Shown one piece after another: positions 28,713 through 36,780 of a stretch of DNA of 64,000 nucleotides. The position numbers and the translations under genes are program-made. A model generated the notes under the pieces. It worked only from the letters and a program-made list of their open reading frames with translations. It searched no databases and was not told the origin of the DNA. The DNA comes from Marichromatium purpuratum 984 (lineage in GTDB: Bacteria; Pseudomonadota; Gammaproteobacteria; Chromatiales; Chromatiaceae): assembly GCF_000224005.2 (NCBI RefSeq), contig NZ_CP007031.1:359501-423500 (forward strand), written 5' to 3'. Positions within the stretch are counted from its first letter, which is position 1; each line of letters opens with the position of its first letter.

Positions 28713-28741
28713 GCGCAAATGATAAAGATTAGCGTTTGCGC
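28713..28741. promoter_or_regulatory. Fur-box-like palindrome in the feoA divergent promoter
   Basis: A 29-bp imperfect palindrome with arms GCGCAAATGATAA and TTAGCGTTTGCGC, in an AT-rich stretch. The centre AATGATAAAGATTAGCGTT resembles a Fur box with two mismatched positions. It lies between feoA (minus, start 28651) and a secreted protein gene (plus, start 28834), so it could control both directions. Confidence 0.6.
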
Positions 28742-28833
28742 GATTATGTCCTCTTGGGGTAAGGTTTCTCGCGCCCCGAATCGACCGGGATGCCGATCCC
28801 GGCGACGACGAAAATCGCAATCTGGAGAGTTCG

Positions 28834-29151
28834 ATGCGCAAGATCCTGCCGCCACTGACGCTGCTTGCAGCCACCCTGGTCGCCACCCCGGCCCTGGCCC
28901 ACACGCCGCTGTGCTCCTGCTACGACAACGGTGACGGTACCGTCTTCTGCGAGGGCGGATTCTCCGATGGCTCCTCTGCCTCCGGGGTGGCGATCCGCGT
29001 GCTCGATGCCGGCGGCAATGCCGTCATTGAGGGGGAGATGACCGAGGACAGCGAGTTCGAGTTCGACAAGCCCGATGGCGAGTACAAGGTGGTGTTCGAC
29101 GCCGGTCCCGGTCACGAGATCGAGATCGACGGCGAGGACATCGTCGAGTAA
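28834..29151 (+). CDS. Small secreted protein divergent from feoAB
   Basis: A 105-residue protein with a signal peptide (LPPLTLLAATLVATPALA, cleavage before HTPL). The mature N-terminus is Cys-rich, CSCYDNGDGTVFCEGGFSDG, with three cysteines. An acidic beta-strand domain ending EIEIDGEDIVE follows and looks like a carboxypeptidase-regulatory-like fold. Function is unknown. Two ORFs of this kind (this and the next) start from the shared feo promoter region. A role in periplasmic iron handling is a guess from the Cys/Asp content and the neighbours. Confidence 0.75.
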   Translation: MRKILPPLTLLAATLVATPALAHTPLCSCYDNGDGTVFCEGGFSDGSSASGVAIRVLDAGGNAVIEGEMTEDSEFEFDKPDGEYKVVFDAGPGHEIEIDGEDIVE

Positions 29152-29225
29152 AGGCCGCCGCGTCGGCCCCCGATCGCCGCGCTGGACACAGCATCCCGCT
29201 TTCTGACACCGGAACCCTACCCACG

Positions 29226-30311
29226 ATGATGAAGACTCCTCTCGCACTCATTGCCTCGACCGCCGCACTCGGTCTCGGCGCCGGCGCCGCCCAGGCGCAC
29301 TTCCAGCTGCTCTACACTCCCGAGACCATGCTCGAGTCGCCGGCCGAGGTCGATCTCAAGCTGGTGTTCGGGCACCCGATGGAGAACGGCCACGCCATGG
29401 ACATGGGCGAGCCGCTCGATTTCTTCGTCCAGTTCAAGGATCAGCGCATCGATCTCAAGGACGCGTTGCAGCCGATCACCTGGCAGGGTGCTCACAATCA
29501 GGCCAAGGCCTATCAGGCGACCTACAAGGTCCGTCGCAACGGTGACTATGTCTTCGCTGTGGTGCCCGCGCCCTATTACGAGGGGAGCGAGGACATCTAT
29601 ATCCAGCAGATCACCAAGTCCTACCTGAACAAGGGCGCGATGCCCACCAACTGGAACGAGCCGCTCGGCCTGCCCACCGAGATCGTGCCGCTGAACAAGC
29701 CCTATCAGGTGTTCGCCGGTGGCACCTTCACCGGTCAGCTGCTCGCCGACGGTCAGCCGGTGGCCGGCGCCGAGTGCGAGATCGAGTACATCAACACCGA
29801 GATCGACATGGACGCCAACGCCTTCGGCGAGGACACCCTGGGTACGGTGCCGGCCACCGCGATCGTCGCCATCACCGACGGCGACGGGCGCTTTACCTTC
29901 GGCATCCCGACGCCCGGAATGTGGGGGTTCGCCTGCCTCGGTAGCGGTCCCGACAAGGAGCACGAGGGCAAGGAGCTGTCGCAGGACGCGGTGATCTGGG
30001 TCGAGGCGCGTCCTCTGGAGGTCGGTGCGTCGGCCGTCGAGGAAGCGGTGAGCGAGCAGGTCGAGGCAGTCGAGGCGGCAGTCGAGGTGGTTGACGCCGA
30101 GGCCTTCGATCGCGAACTGAGCCTTCAGCAGCGACGTGACGTGCAGGCCGCGCTGCGTGAGCTGGGCGTCTATGCCGGTGGCGTCGACGGTAACTTCGGT
30201 CCGCGCACGCGCGAGGCGCTGAAGGTCTTCCAGCGGGTGCGTGAGCTGCCGGCCAATGGCTTGGTCGATGCCGCGGTACTCGAGGTGCTGAGCCGAGTCG
30301 GCACCAACTGA
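29226..30311 (+). CDS. DUF4198-like periplasmic protein with a peptidoglycan-binding domain
   Basis: A 361-residue secreted protein with a 24-residue signal peptide ending AAQA, then HFQLLYTPE. The N-terminal two thirds matches the DUF4198 pattern (LVFGHPMENGHAMDMGEPLD, GTFTGQLLADGQPVAGAECE, AITDGDGRFTFGIPTPGMWG), a family linked to metal uptake. A Val/Glu/Ala-rich linker (about 265-295) leads to a PG_binding_1 domain (QQRRDVQAALRELGVYAGGV, FGPRTREALKVFQ). The fusion would tether the metal-related domain to the cell wall. It lies 74 bases after the small Cys-rich gene. Confidence 0.8.
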   Translation: MMKTPLALIASTAALGLGAGAAQAHFQLLYTPETMLESPAEVDLKLVFGHPMENGHAMDMGEPLDFFVQFKDQRIDLKDALQPITWQGAHNQAKAYQATYKVRRNGDYVFAVVPAPYYEGSEDIYIQQITKSYLNKGAMPTNWNEPLGLPTEIVPLNKPYQVFAGGTFTGQLLADGQPVAGAECEIEYINTEIDMDANAFGEDTLGTVPATAIVAITDGDGRFTFGIPTPGMWGFACLGSGPDKEHEGKELSQDAVIWVEARPLEVGASAVEEAVSEQVEAVEAAVEVVDAEAFDRELSLQQRRDVQAALRELGVYAGGVDGNFGPRTREALKVFQRVRELPANGLVDAAVLEVLSRVGTN

Positions 30312-30357
30312 GTTGTTTCGCCGGACGCGCGGGGGGGCGGGTTCGGCGGGCATCTCC

Positions 30358-30402
30358 ATCGCCCCGGTTCGGCCTCGTGCCGGGCCGGGGCGATGTCTTT
30401 TC
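30358..30402 (+). terminator. Rho-independent terminator after the DUF4198-like gene
   Basis: A perfect 10-bp stem (ATCGCCCCGG with CCGGGGCGAT) around a 17-base loop, followed by GTCTTTTC. It lies 47 bases beyond the stop and marks the end of the plus-strand pair at 28834-30311. The remaining bases up to rho (30551) show no gene. Confidence 0.65.
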
Positions 30403-30550
30403 GGGATCCGTGCCCTGGCGTCCGTCGGCGCGGTATGTCTGATGACGGAGCAGGGGGAGAGATGGGGCGGTGCGGGATGTGGCGGACGCGCGGGCGATGG
30501 CGCGACGGTGACGCCGCGCGCCTGGCGTACTCGGGGCGAGCTGCGGTCGT

Positions 30551-31807
30551 TCAGCCCTTCATCGAGGAGAAGAACTCGTCGTTGGTCTTGGTCGCCTTGA
30601 GCTTGTCGAAGAGGAACTCCATGGCCGCCAGTTCATCCATCGGGTGCAGGATCTTGCGCAGGATCCACATCTTCTGCAGTTCCGCCGGGCCCATCAGCAA
30701 CTCCTCGCGGCGGGTGCCGGAGCGGTTGATGTTGATCGCCGGGAAGATACGGCGCTCGGCGATGCGGCGATCCATGTGGATCTCCATGTTGCCGGTGCCT
30801 TTGAACTCCTCGTAGATCACGTCGTCCATGCGCGAGCCGGTGTCGACCAGCGCGGTGGCGATGATGGTGAGGCTGCCGCCTTCCTCGACGTTGCGCGCGG
30901 CGCCGAAGAAGCGCTTGGGGCGCTGCAGCGCGTTGGCGTCGACACCACCGGTGAGCACCTTGCCCGAGGAGGGCACCACGGTGTTGTAGGCGCGCGCCAG
31001 ACGGGTGATGGAGTCGAGCAGGATAACCACGTCCTTCTTGTGCTCGACTAGTCGCTTGGCCTTCTCGATCACCATCTCGGCGACCTGGACGTGACGCGTG
31101 GCCGGCTCGTCGAAGGTCGAGGAGATGACCTCGCCACGCACCGAGCGGGCCATCTCGGTGACCTCTTCCGGGCGCTCGTCGATGAGCAGCACGATCAGGT
31201 AGCAATCGGGGTGGTTGTGACCGATCGACTGGGCGATGTTCTGCAGCATCATGGTCTTACCGGCCTTGGGCGGCGAGACGATGAGGCCGCGCTGACCCTT
31301 GCCGATGGGGGCGACCAGGTCGATGGTGCGGGCGGTGATGTCCTCGGTGCTGCCGTTGCCGACCTCGAGGGTGAGCCGCTCCTGAGCGAACAGCGGGGTG
31401 AAGTTCTCGAACAGGATCTTCGACTTGGCGTTCTCGGGGCGATCGAAGTTGATGTCCGAGACCTTGAGCAGGGCGAAGTAGCGCTCGCCGTCCTTGGGCG
31501 GACGGATCTTGCCCGAGATGGTGTCGCCGGTGCGCAGCGCGAAGCGACGAATCTGGCTGGGGGAGACATAGATGTCGTCGGGGCCAGCGAGATAGGAGGC
31601 GTCGGCCGAGCGCAGGAACCCGAATCCGTCCTGCAGGATCTCGAGCACGCCGTCGCCGTAGATGTCCTCGCCACGCTTGGCCTGTGCCTTGAGGATGGCG
31701 AAGATCAGGTCCTGCTTGCGAGAGCGTCCGACACCCTCGATGTCCATCGATTGGGCAAGGGCAACCAGCTCGGGTACAGGCGTCTTCTTGAGTTCGGTTA
31801 GATTCAT
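30551..31807 (-). CDS. rho: Transcription termination factor Rho
   Basis: A 418-residue hexameric RNA helicase. The N-terminal RNA-binding domain contains [18 protein letters not shown]. The ATPase domain has Walker [12 protein letters not shown] and Walker [17 protein letters not shown], with the R-loop/Q-loop region intact. Length equals E. coli Rho. The ATG at 31807 is used. It lies in the conserved rhlB/trxA/rho neighbourhood; a 196-base leader precedes it. Confidence 0.98.
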   Translation of the reverse strand: MNLTELKKTPVPELVALAQSMDIEGVGRSRKQDLIFAILKAQAKRGEDIYGDGVLEILQDGFGFLRSADASYLAGPDDIYVSPSQIRRFALRTGDTISGKIRPPKDGERYFALLKVSDINFDRPENAKSKILFENFTPLFAQERLTLEVGNGSTEDITARTIDLVAPIGKGQRGLIVSPPKAGKTMMLQNIAQSIGHNHPDCYLIVLLIDERPEEVTEMARSVRGEVISSTFDEPATRHVQVAEMVIEKAKRLVEHKKDVVILLDSITRLARAYNTVVPSSGKVLTGGVDANALQRPKRFFGAARNVEEGGSLTIIATALVDTGSRMDDVIYEEFKGTGNMEIHMDRRIAERRIFPAININRSGTRREELLMGPAELQKMWILRKILHPMDELAAMEFLFDKLKATKTNDEFFSSMKG

Positions 31808-32003
31808 CACGGTTATCGTTAAAGACAGAGGTCGTGGCTGGTGGGCAGCGCCCCGCGAGAAGGATCGGTGTCGCGAGAGGATGCGGCTGCAGGACGGCAG
31901 CCCACCGGAGAGGGGGCGTCCGGGCGGACGCCCCGTGGAAATTAGAAAGTCGATCGCCTCGAACGCACGGGCGCCTCGCCGCGCGCTGGTTGGTTGCCGG
32001 GTG

Positions 32004-32330
32004 TCAGAGGTTGCTGTCGATGAAGGCGGTCAGCTGCGACTTGGAGACGGCGCCCACCTTGGTCGCCTCGACCTCGCCATCCTTGAACAGCATCAGCGTG
32101 GGGATGCCGCGGATGCCGTAACGGGGAGGGGTGTTGGGGTTGTCGTCGATGTTGAGCTTGGCGACCTTGAGGTCCTTGCCGTACTCGCTTGCGATCTCAT
32201 CGAGGACCGGGGCAATCATCTTGCACGGACCGCACCAGTCGGCCCAGTAGTCTAGGAGCACCGGCTTGGAGGATTTCAGCACCTCCTCCTCGAAGGTGTC
32301 ATCGGTCACGTGGACGATGCTGTCGCTCAC
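32004..32330 (-). CDS. trxA: Thioredoxin 1
   Basis: A 108-residue thioredoxin with the redox-active WCGPC (Cys33 and Cys36) and the cis-proline in [12 protein letters not shown]. It is a general cytoplasmic disulfide reductase. It lies upstream of rho and divergent from rhlB, as in E. coli. The 201-base gap to rhlB holds the divergent promoters but no clear hexamers were assigned. Confidence 0.98.
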   Translation of the reverse strand: MSDSIVHVTDDTFEEEVLKSSKPVLLDYWADWCGPCKMIAPVLDEIASEYGKDLKVAKLNIDDNPNTPPRYGIRGIPTLMLFKDGEVEATKVGAVSKSQLTAFIDSNL

Positions 32331-32531
32331 TGGAGTCGTCTCCCGTTGAATTCGTGTGGTGAAGGGCGTGAGAACTCGCCGTTGAGGCGTCGCGCGGGTC
32401 GGCTGTGGAGCGGGCGGGCGAATTGGCGTTGATATGGGCCCTTGGGTAAGATGCTATTTGATCCAAAGCGAAGAGAATTTGCAAGCCTTGCCCGCCCGCG
32501 AGGTCTGCAGCTCAGGGATACCCGAAACGTC

Positions 32532-34133
32532 ATGACAGACACACACCTCTCCCAGACGCGCCTCGACTCGCTGGCGCTTGATCCGCGGATCCTCGCGGGT
32601 CTCGCCGAGACCGGTTTCACCCACTGTACACCGATCCAGGCCGAGACCCTGCCGATCGCCCTGGAGGGGCATGACATCGCCGGTCAGGCGCAGACTGGCA
32701 CCGGCAAGACCGCCGCCTTCCTGCTCGCGACCATGCAGCGGTTGCTCAGCCATCCCACCGAGCCGCGCGACGCCGCCGACACCGTCTGTCGACCGCGGGC
32801 GTTGATCCTCGCCCCGACCCGCGAGCTGGCGGTACAGATCCACAAGGACGCGCTGGTGCTCGGCGCTCACACCGGCTTGCGTCTGGGGTTGGCCTATGGC
32901 GGCACCGGCTACCAGAAGCAGCGCGATGAGCTGGCCGCGGGCGTCGACATCCTCATCGGCACCCCGGGACGGTTGATCGACTACTTCAAGCAGCGGGTGT
33001 TCGACCTGCGCGGCATCGAAGTGGTGGTGCTCGACGAGGCCGATCGCATGTTCGATCTCGGTTTCATCAAGGACATCCGCTTCCTGCTGCGACGGATGCC
33101 GCCGCCCGAGTCGCGCCAGGGGCTGCTGTTCTCGGCCACGCTCTCCTACCGGGTCACCGAGCTGGCCTACGAGCACATGAACCAGCCGCGTCTGATCAAG
33201 ATCGAGACCGAGCAGGTCACCGCCGACCGGGTGCGCCAGTGCTGTTACATGACCGCCAACGAGGAGAAGATCCCGCTGCTGATCGGGTTGGCGCGCGGCT
33301 GGCTCGAGGGCGATGCGCGGATCATCGTCTTCGTCAACACCAAGCGCGAGGCCGATCGCGTCTGGGGCTATCTGCAGGGCAACGGCATCAACACCGCCGT
33401 GCTCTCCGGTGACGTCCCGCAGAAACAGCGGTTGCGCCTGCTGCGCGAGTTCACCGAGGGTTCGCTGCCGGTGCTGGTCGGCACCGACGTGGCCGCACGC
33501 GGGCTGCACATCCCCGACGTCACCCACGTGGTCAACTTCGACCTGCCCGAGGACCCGGAGGACTATGTCCACCGCGTCGGGCGCACCGCGCGTGCCGGTG
33601 CTGCGGGCGATGCCGTGGGCTTCGTCTGCGAGACCTATGCCTTCTGTCTGCCCGACATCGAGTCCTTCATCGACGCCAAGATCACCGTCGAGCCGGTTGA
33701 TCCGAGCCTGCTCGCCGAGGTCGATCCCGGCAGCCGCTTGCGTCCCGAGCGCGCGCGTCGCGATGGGCGCCGTTCCGGCGAGCGTGGTGAGCGCGGCCAC
33801 GGCGAACGCGACGGGCGCAGACGCGGCGCGCGACCGAGATCCACCGAGCCGGGCGCGGCGGGCGAGGGCTCGACCCAGGACGCCTCGAGCGAGTTGTCGG
33901 CGCAGCCGCCGCGCCCGCGTCGACGGCGTTCGACCAAGGTCTCGGACGCCCCGGCCGCCTGTGCCCTCACCGATCCCGCCCCCGATCCCGCCCCCCAGCC
34001 GCCCACCGAGACCGATGCCGGTCAGGCCGAGGCCCCGCGCAAGAGGCGTCGGCGGCGTCGACGCAAGCCCTCAACCAGTCAGGAGACAGGCGTTCAGTCG
34101 CCCAAGCCCGAGGAGATCGAGCCGGTCGACTGA
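32532..34133 (+). CDS. rhlB: ATP-dependent RNA helicase RhlB (DEAD-box)
   Basis: A 533-residue DEAD-box helicase. Motifs are AQTGTGKT (I), PTRELAVQI (Ia), [11 protein letters not shown] (II, DEAD), SATL (III) and [10 protein letters not shown] (VI). A disordered Arg/Pro/Glu-rich extension of about 130 residues follows, longer than in E. coli RhlB (421 residues). RhlB unwinds RNA for the RNase E degradosome. Its 3' end overlaps the convergent yrfG-type gene by 40 bases. Confidence 0.93.
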   Translation: MTDTHLSQTRLDSLALDPRILAGLAETGFTHCTPIQAETLPIALEGHDIAGQAQTGTGKTAAFLLATMQRLLSHPTEPRDAADTVCRPRALILAPTRELAVQIHKDALVLGAHTGLRLGLAYGGTGYQKQRDELAAGVDILIGTPGRLIDYFKQRVFDLRGIEVVVLDEADRMFDLGFIKDIRFLLRRMPPPESRQGLLFSATLSYRVTELAYEHMNQPRLIKIETEQVTADRVRQCCYMTANEEKIPLLIGLARGWLEGDARIIVFVNTKREADRVWGYLQGNGINTAVLSGDVPQKQRLRLLREFTEGSLPVLVGTDVAARGLHIPDVTHVVNFDLPEDPEDYVHRVGRTARAGAAGDAVGFVCETYAFCLPDIESFIDAKITVEPVDPSLLAEVDPGSRLRPERARRDGRRSGERGERGHGERDGRRRGARPRSTEPGAAGEGSTQDASSELSAQPPRPRRRRSTKVSDAPAACALTDPAPDPAPQPPTETDAGQAEAPRKRRRRRRRKPSTSQETGVQSPKPEEIEPVD

Positions 34134-34813
34134 GCCACGTCCAGTCCGGGGATCAGCTGCCCGAAGTCGGTGATGGTGGCGAAGTCCTCGACGCGGCGCG
34201 GCGCGGCGCGTGAATCGGGTGCGCCGACGGCGAGTAGCCAGCCGAAGCCGTAGTCGCGCGCCGCGTGCAGCACCTGCGGGTTGTCGTCGACGAACAGAGT
34301 GCGCGCCGGGTCGAAGGGTTCGATGGTCTGCACCCGCGACCAGAATCCCGGTGTCTCCTTGACCGCGCCGAGGTCATGGGCGCAGATGATGTGCTCGAAG
34401 TGACCGGCGAGACGGGTGCGTTCGAGCTTGAGCGCGAGCGCGCGCTGGTGGGCGTTGGTGACCAGCACCCGGCGCCTGCCGCGCGCGGCGAGCAGTTCGA
34501 GAAACTCGACCACCCGCGGGTGCACCGCGATCAGGTGCTCGACCTCGCGCTTGAGCAGGGCGACGTCGAGACCGAGTTCGCGGCTCCAGTGATCGAGACA
34601 GTACCACTCGATGGTGCCGGCGAGATCGTGATAGCGGGCGTGCAGCTCGGCCCTGGCCGTCGCCACCGGGATGCCGCGCGCCTCGGCATAGCGCCGGGGC
34701 ATGTGCTCGAGCCAGAAGTGGTTGTCGAAGTGCAGGTCCAGCAGGGTGCCGTCCATGTCGAGGAAGACGGCGTCGATCCGCGTCCAGTCGAGGTCGATGG
34801 GCTCTGGGGTCAT
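34094..34813 (-). CDS. HAD-family nucleotidase, YrfG-type
   Basis: A 239-residue HAD hydrolase with motif [12 protein letters not shown], motif II VTNAHQ, motif III region AVKETPGFW and motif [18 protein letters not shown]. Length and sequence fit the GMP/IMP nucleotidase YrfG. The neighbouring nudE (plus strand) is also next to yrfG in enteric bacteria. The C-terminal 13 residues are encoded over the end of rhlB on the other strand. Confidence 0.85.
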   Translation of the reverse strand: MTPEPIDLDWTRIDAVFLDMDGTLLDLHFDNHFWLEHMPRRYAEARGIPVATARAELHARYHDLAGTIEWYCLDHWSRELGLDVALLKREVEHLIAVHPRVVEFLELLAARGRRRVLVTNAHQRALALKLERTRLAGHFEHIICAHDLGAVKETPGFWSRVQTIEPFDPARTLFVDDNPQVLHAARDYGFGWLLAVGAPDSRAAPRRVEDFATITDFGQLIPGLDVAQSTGSISSGLGD

Positions 34814-35003
34814 GTGCTGCGCCGGAGGTTGGTTGCGAGTGGGAGACCGCCGCCTTGGGTCGGGAGCGGTCGGGCAGAGGATGCCCGATGCCGGGGCGCG
34901 ACGCCAACCCGTCGCGCCCCGGCGGCCTTCGGTTATGGTGGTTTCGAGCCGCGTGCCCGGTGTCGGGCTGCCGCGGCGCTCTCATCCCTGCAAGGAGTCC
35001 CTG

Positions 35004-35552
35004 ATGCGGTCCAAACCCAAGATTCTCGACCGTCGCGTGGTCGCCGAGAGTCGACTGTTCCGGGTCGAGCAGATCGATCTGGAGTTCGCCAACGGCGCGC
35101 GGCGTACCTATGAGCGGGTGCCCGGCAGTGGCAACGACTCGGTGATGATCGTGCCGATGCTCGATGCCGAGACGGTGTTGCTGATCCGCGAGTACGGCGC
35201 CGGCAGCGAGCGTTACGAACTCGGCCTGCCCAAGGGGGTGGTGGAGCCGGGCGAAGACCCGCTCGAGGCCGCCAATCGTGAGCTTCAGGAGGAGGTCGGG
35301 CATGGCGCGCGCGCGCTGCGCGTCATCGACCGAGTCTCGCTGGTGCCCGGCTATATCGCCCATCGCAGCCTGATCGTGCTCGCCCAGGATCTCTATCCGA
35401 GTCGTCTGCCGGGCGACGAGCCGGAGGACATCGAGGTGATACCCTGGCGCTTGGACGCGCTCGATGCGCTGCTCGCGCGCGAGGACTTCGACGAGGCGCG
35501 CGCCATCGCCGCGCTCTTCCTCGCGCAGCGCGCGCTTGCCGCCGGGGACTGA
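35004..35552 (+). CDS. nudE: ADP compounds hydrolase NudE (Nudix)
   Basis: A 182-residue Nudix hydrolase with a complete box, GLPKGVVEPGEDPLEAANRE then LQEEVG. NudE cleaves ADP-ribose, AP3A, AP2A and NADH-type dinucleotides. The ATG at 35004 has AAGGAG six bases upstream. The gene stands alone on the plus strand between yrfG and the thioredoxin-like gene. Confidence 0.92.
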   Translation: MRSKPKILDRRVVAESRLFRVEQIDLEFANGARRTYERVPGSGNDSVMIVPMLDAETVLLIREYGAGSERYELGLPKGVVEPGEDPLEAANRELQEEVGHGARALRVIDRVSLVPGYIAHRSLIVLAQDLYPSRLPGDEPEDIEVIPWRLDALDALLAREDFDEARAIAALFLAQRALAAGD

Positions 35553-35596
35553 GCGGCGCGCCGTCACCGCTGGGGTCGATATCGGGAGGGATCCGC

Positions 35597-36610
35597 ATGA
35601 CCATCATTCGAGTATGGCTGGCTGCTGCTCTGCTGGCGGTGACGATCGCCGTGGTGGCAGAGGAGGGCGGTGGGGCCTTCGACGATCGTCCGCGCGCGAC
35701 CCTGCTCGAACACCCCGACTGGTTCACCGAGACCCTGTTCGATCTTCCCGATGACCTGGCCGGGGCGGTGGCGGCGGGCAAGCACGGGCTGATGGTCTAT
35801 GTCGGCCAGCGCCGTTGCGCCTATTGTCATCTGTTGATGGACGAGGTGTTCGGCCGGGCCGACATCCGCGACTACACCCGGCGTCATTTCGATGTGGTCG
35901 CGCTCGACGCCTGGGGCGTGGCCGAGGTCACCGCGATGGATGGCACGGTGCTCAGCGAGCGCGCGCTGGCACTGCGCGAGCAGGCCGACTTCACCCCGAC
36001 GCTCTTGTTCTATGATGCCGCGGGACGACTGGCACTGCGGCTGCGCGGTTACTACCCGCCCTATCAGTTTCGCGCCGCGCTCGAATACGTCGCCGACGAC
36101 CACTATCGAAGCGAGTCCTTCCGCGACTATCTCGCCCGTGGCGACAATCGTCTGGTGTTCGAACTCGACGCGCTCAACGAGGCCGATTTCTTCCAGCCGC
36201 CGCCGCACAACCTCGATCGTCGCTTCCCTGCCGAACGGCCACTGGCGATCTTCTTCGAGCGCGGCGAGTGTCATGCCTGCGACGTGCTCCATGGCCAGGT
36301 GTTGCGCGAGACCGGACTGGATGCATCTTTCACCCGGATCGACGCGGTACAGCTCGACATGGATGCCCCCACCCCGGTGATCACCCCCGACGGTCGACGT
36401 GTCCGCGCGCGCGACTGGGCCGCCGAGCTGGGGCTGTTCTATGCGCCGTCGGTGCTGTTCTTCGACGAGCGCGGTCGTGAGCTGCTGCGGGTCGACTCGG
36501 TGGCGAGTTTCTATCGGCTCGGGCGGGTGCTCGAATACATCGACAGCCGCGCCTATCGCGATCTCTCCTATGGTCGGTGGCGGGGGCGTGTGGAGACCTC
36601 CGATGAGTGA
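35597..36610 (+). CDS. Secreted protein with two thioredoxin-like domains
   Basis: A 337-residue protein with an N-terminal signal peptide or anchor (about residues 4-21). Domain one has CAYC at 74-77 and a cis-Pro in FTPTLLFYD. Domain two has CHAC at 225-228 and APSVLFFDERG. The CxYC form and the surrounding RRCAYCHLLMDEVF resemble SoxW-type periplasmic thioredoxins, but here two such domains are joined. A periplasmic disulfide-reducing or cytochrome/sulfur-protein maturation role is inferred. It starts 44 bases after nudE. Confidence 0.75.
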   Translation: MTIIRVWLAAALLAVTIAVVAEEGGGAFDDRPRATLLEHPDWFTETLFDLPDDLAGAVAAGKHGLMVYVGQRRCAYCHLLMDEVFGRADIRDYTRRHFDVVALDAWGVAEVTAMDGTVLSERALALREQADFTPTLLFYDAAGRLALRLRGYYPPYQFRAALEYVADDHYRSESFRDYLARGDNRLVFELDALNEADFFQPPPHNLDRRFPAERPLAIFFERGECHACDVLHGQVLRETGLDASFTRIDAVQLDMDAPTPVITPDGRRVRARDWAAELGLFYAPSVLFFDERGRELLRVDSVASFYRLGRVLEYIDSRAYRDLSYGRWRGRVETSDE

Positions 36611-36738
36611 GGTCGCCCGATTCGTGTACGGTGCTAGTGTTGAGAAAATCAGGGGGTCCGGCGCTACGTCATTGAAATAGCGCGATCCCGGCATGGTTAT
36701 TATCTGTTATTTTGCCGCGTCGCTGTTTTTGACGGTCT

Positions 36739-36758
36739 GACGATCGCGCACGATCGTC
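36739..36758. promoter_or_regulatory. Palindrome in the pta leader
   Basis: A perfect 8-bp inverted repeat GACGATCG-CGCA-CGATCGTC, 22 bases before the pta start and just upstream of its AGAGGAAG ribosome site. It could be an operator or a 5'-leader hairpin. No T-run follows, so it is not a terminator. The 170-base gap upstream is AT-rich by local standards. Confidence 0.4.
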
Positions 36759-36780
36759 ATGCCCCGTAAGAGGAAGAATA

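Noticed and set aside
32004-34133. Horizontal transfer of trxA-rhlB
   Set aside because: Gene order and base composition match the neighbours and other gammaproteobacteria, so there is no sign of transfer.
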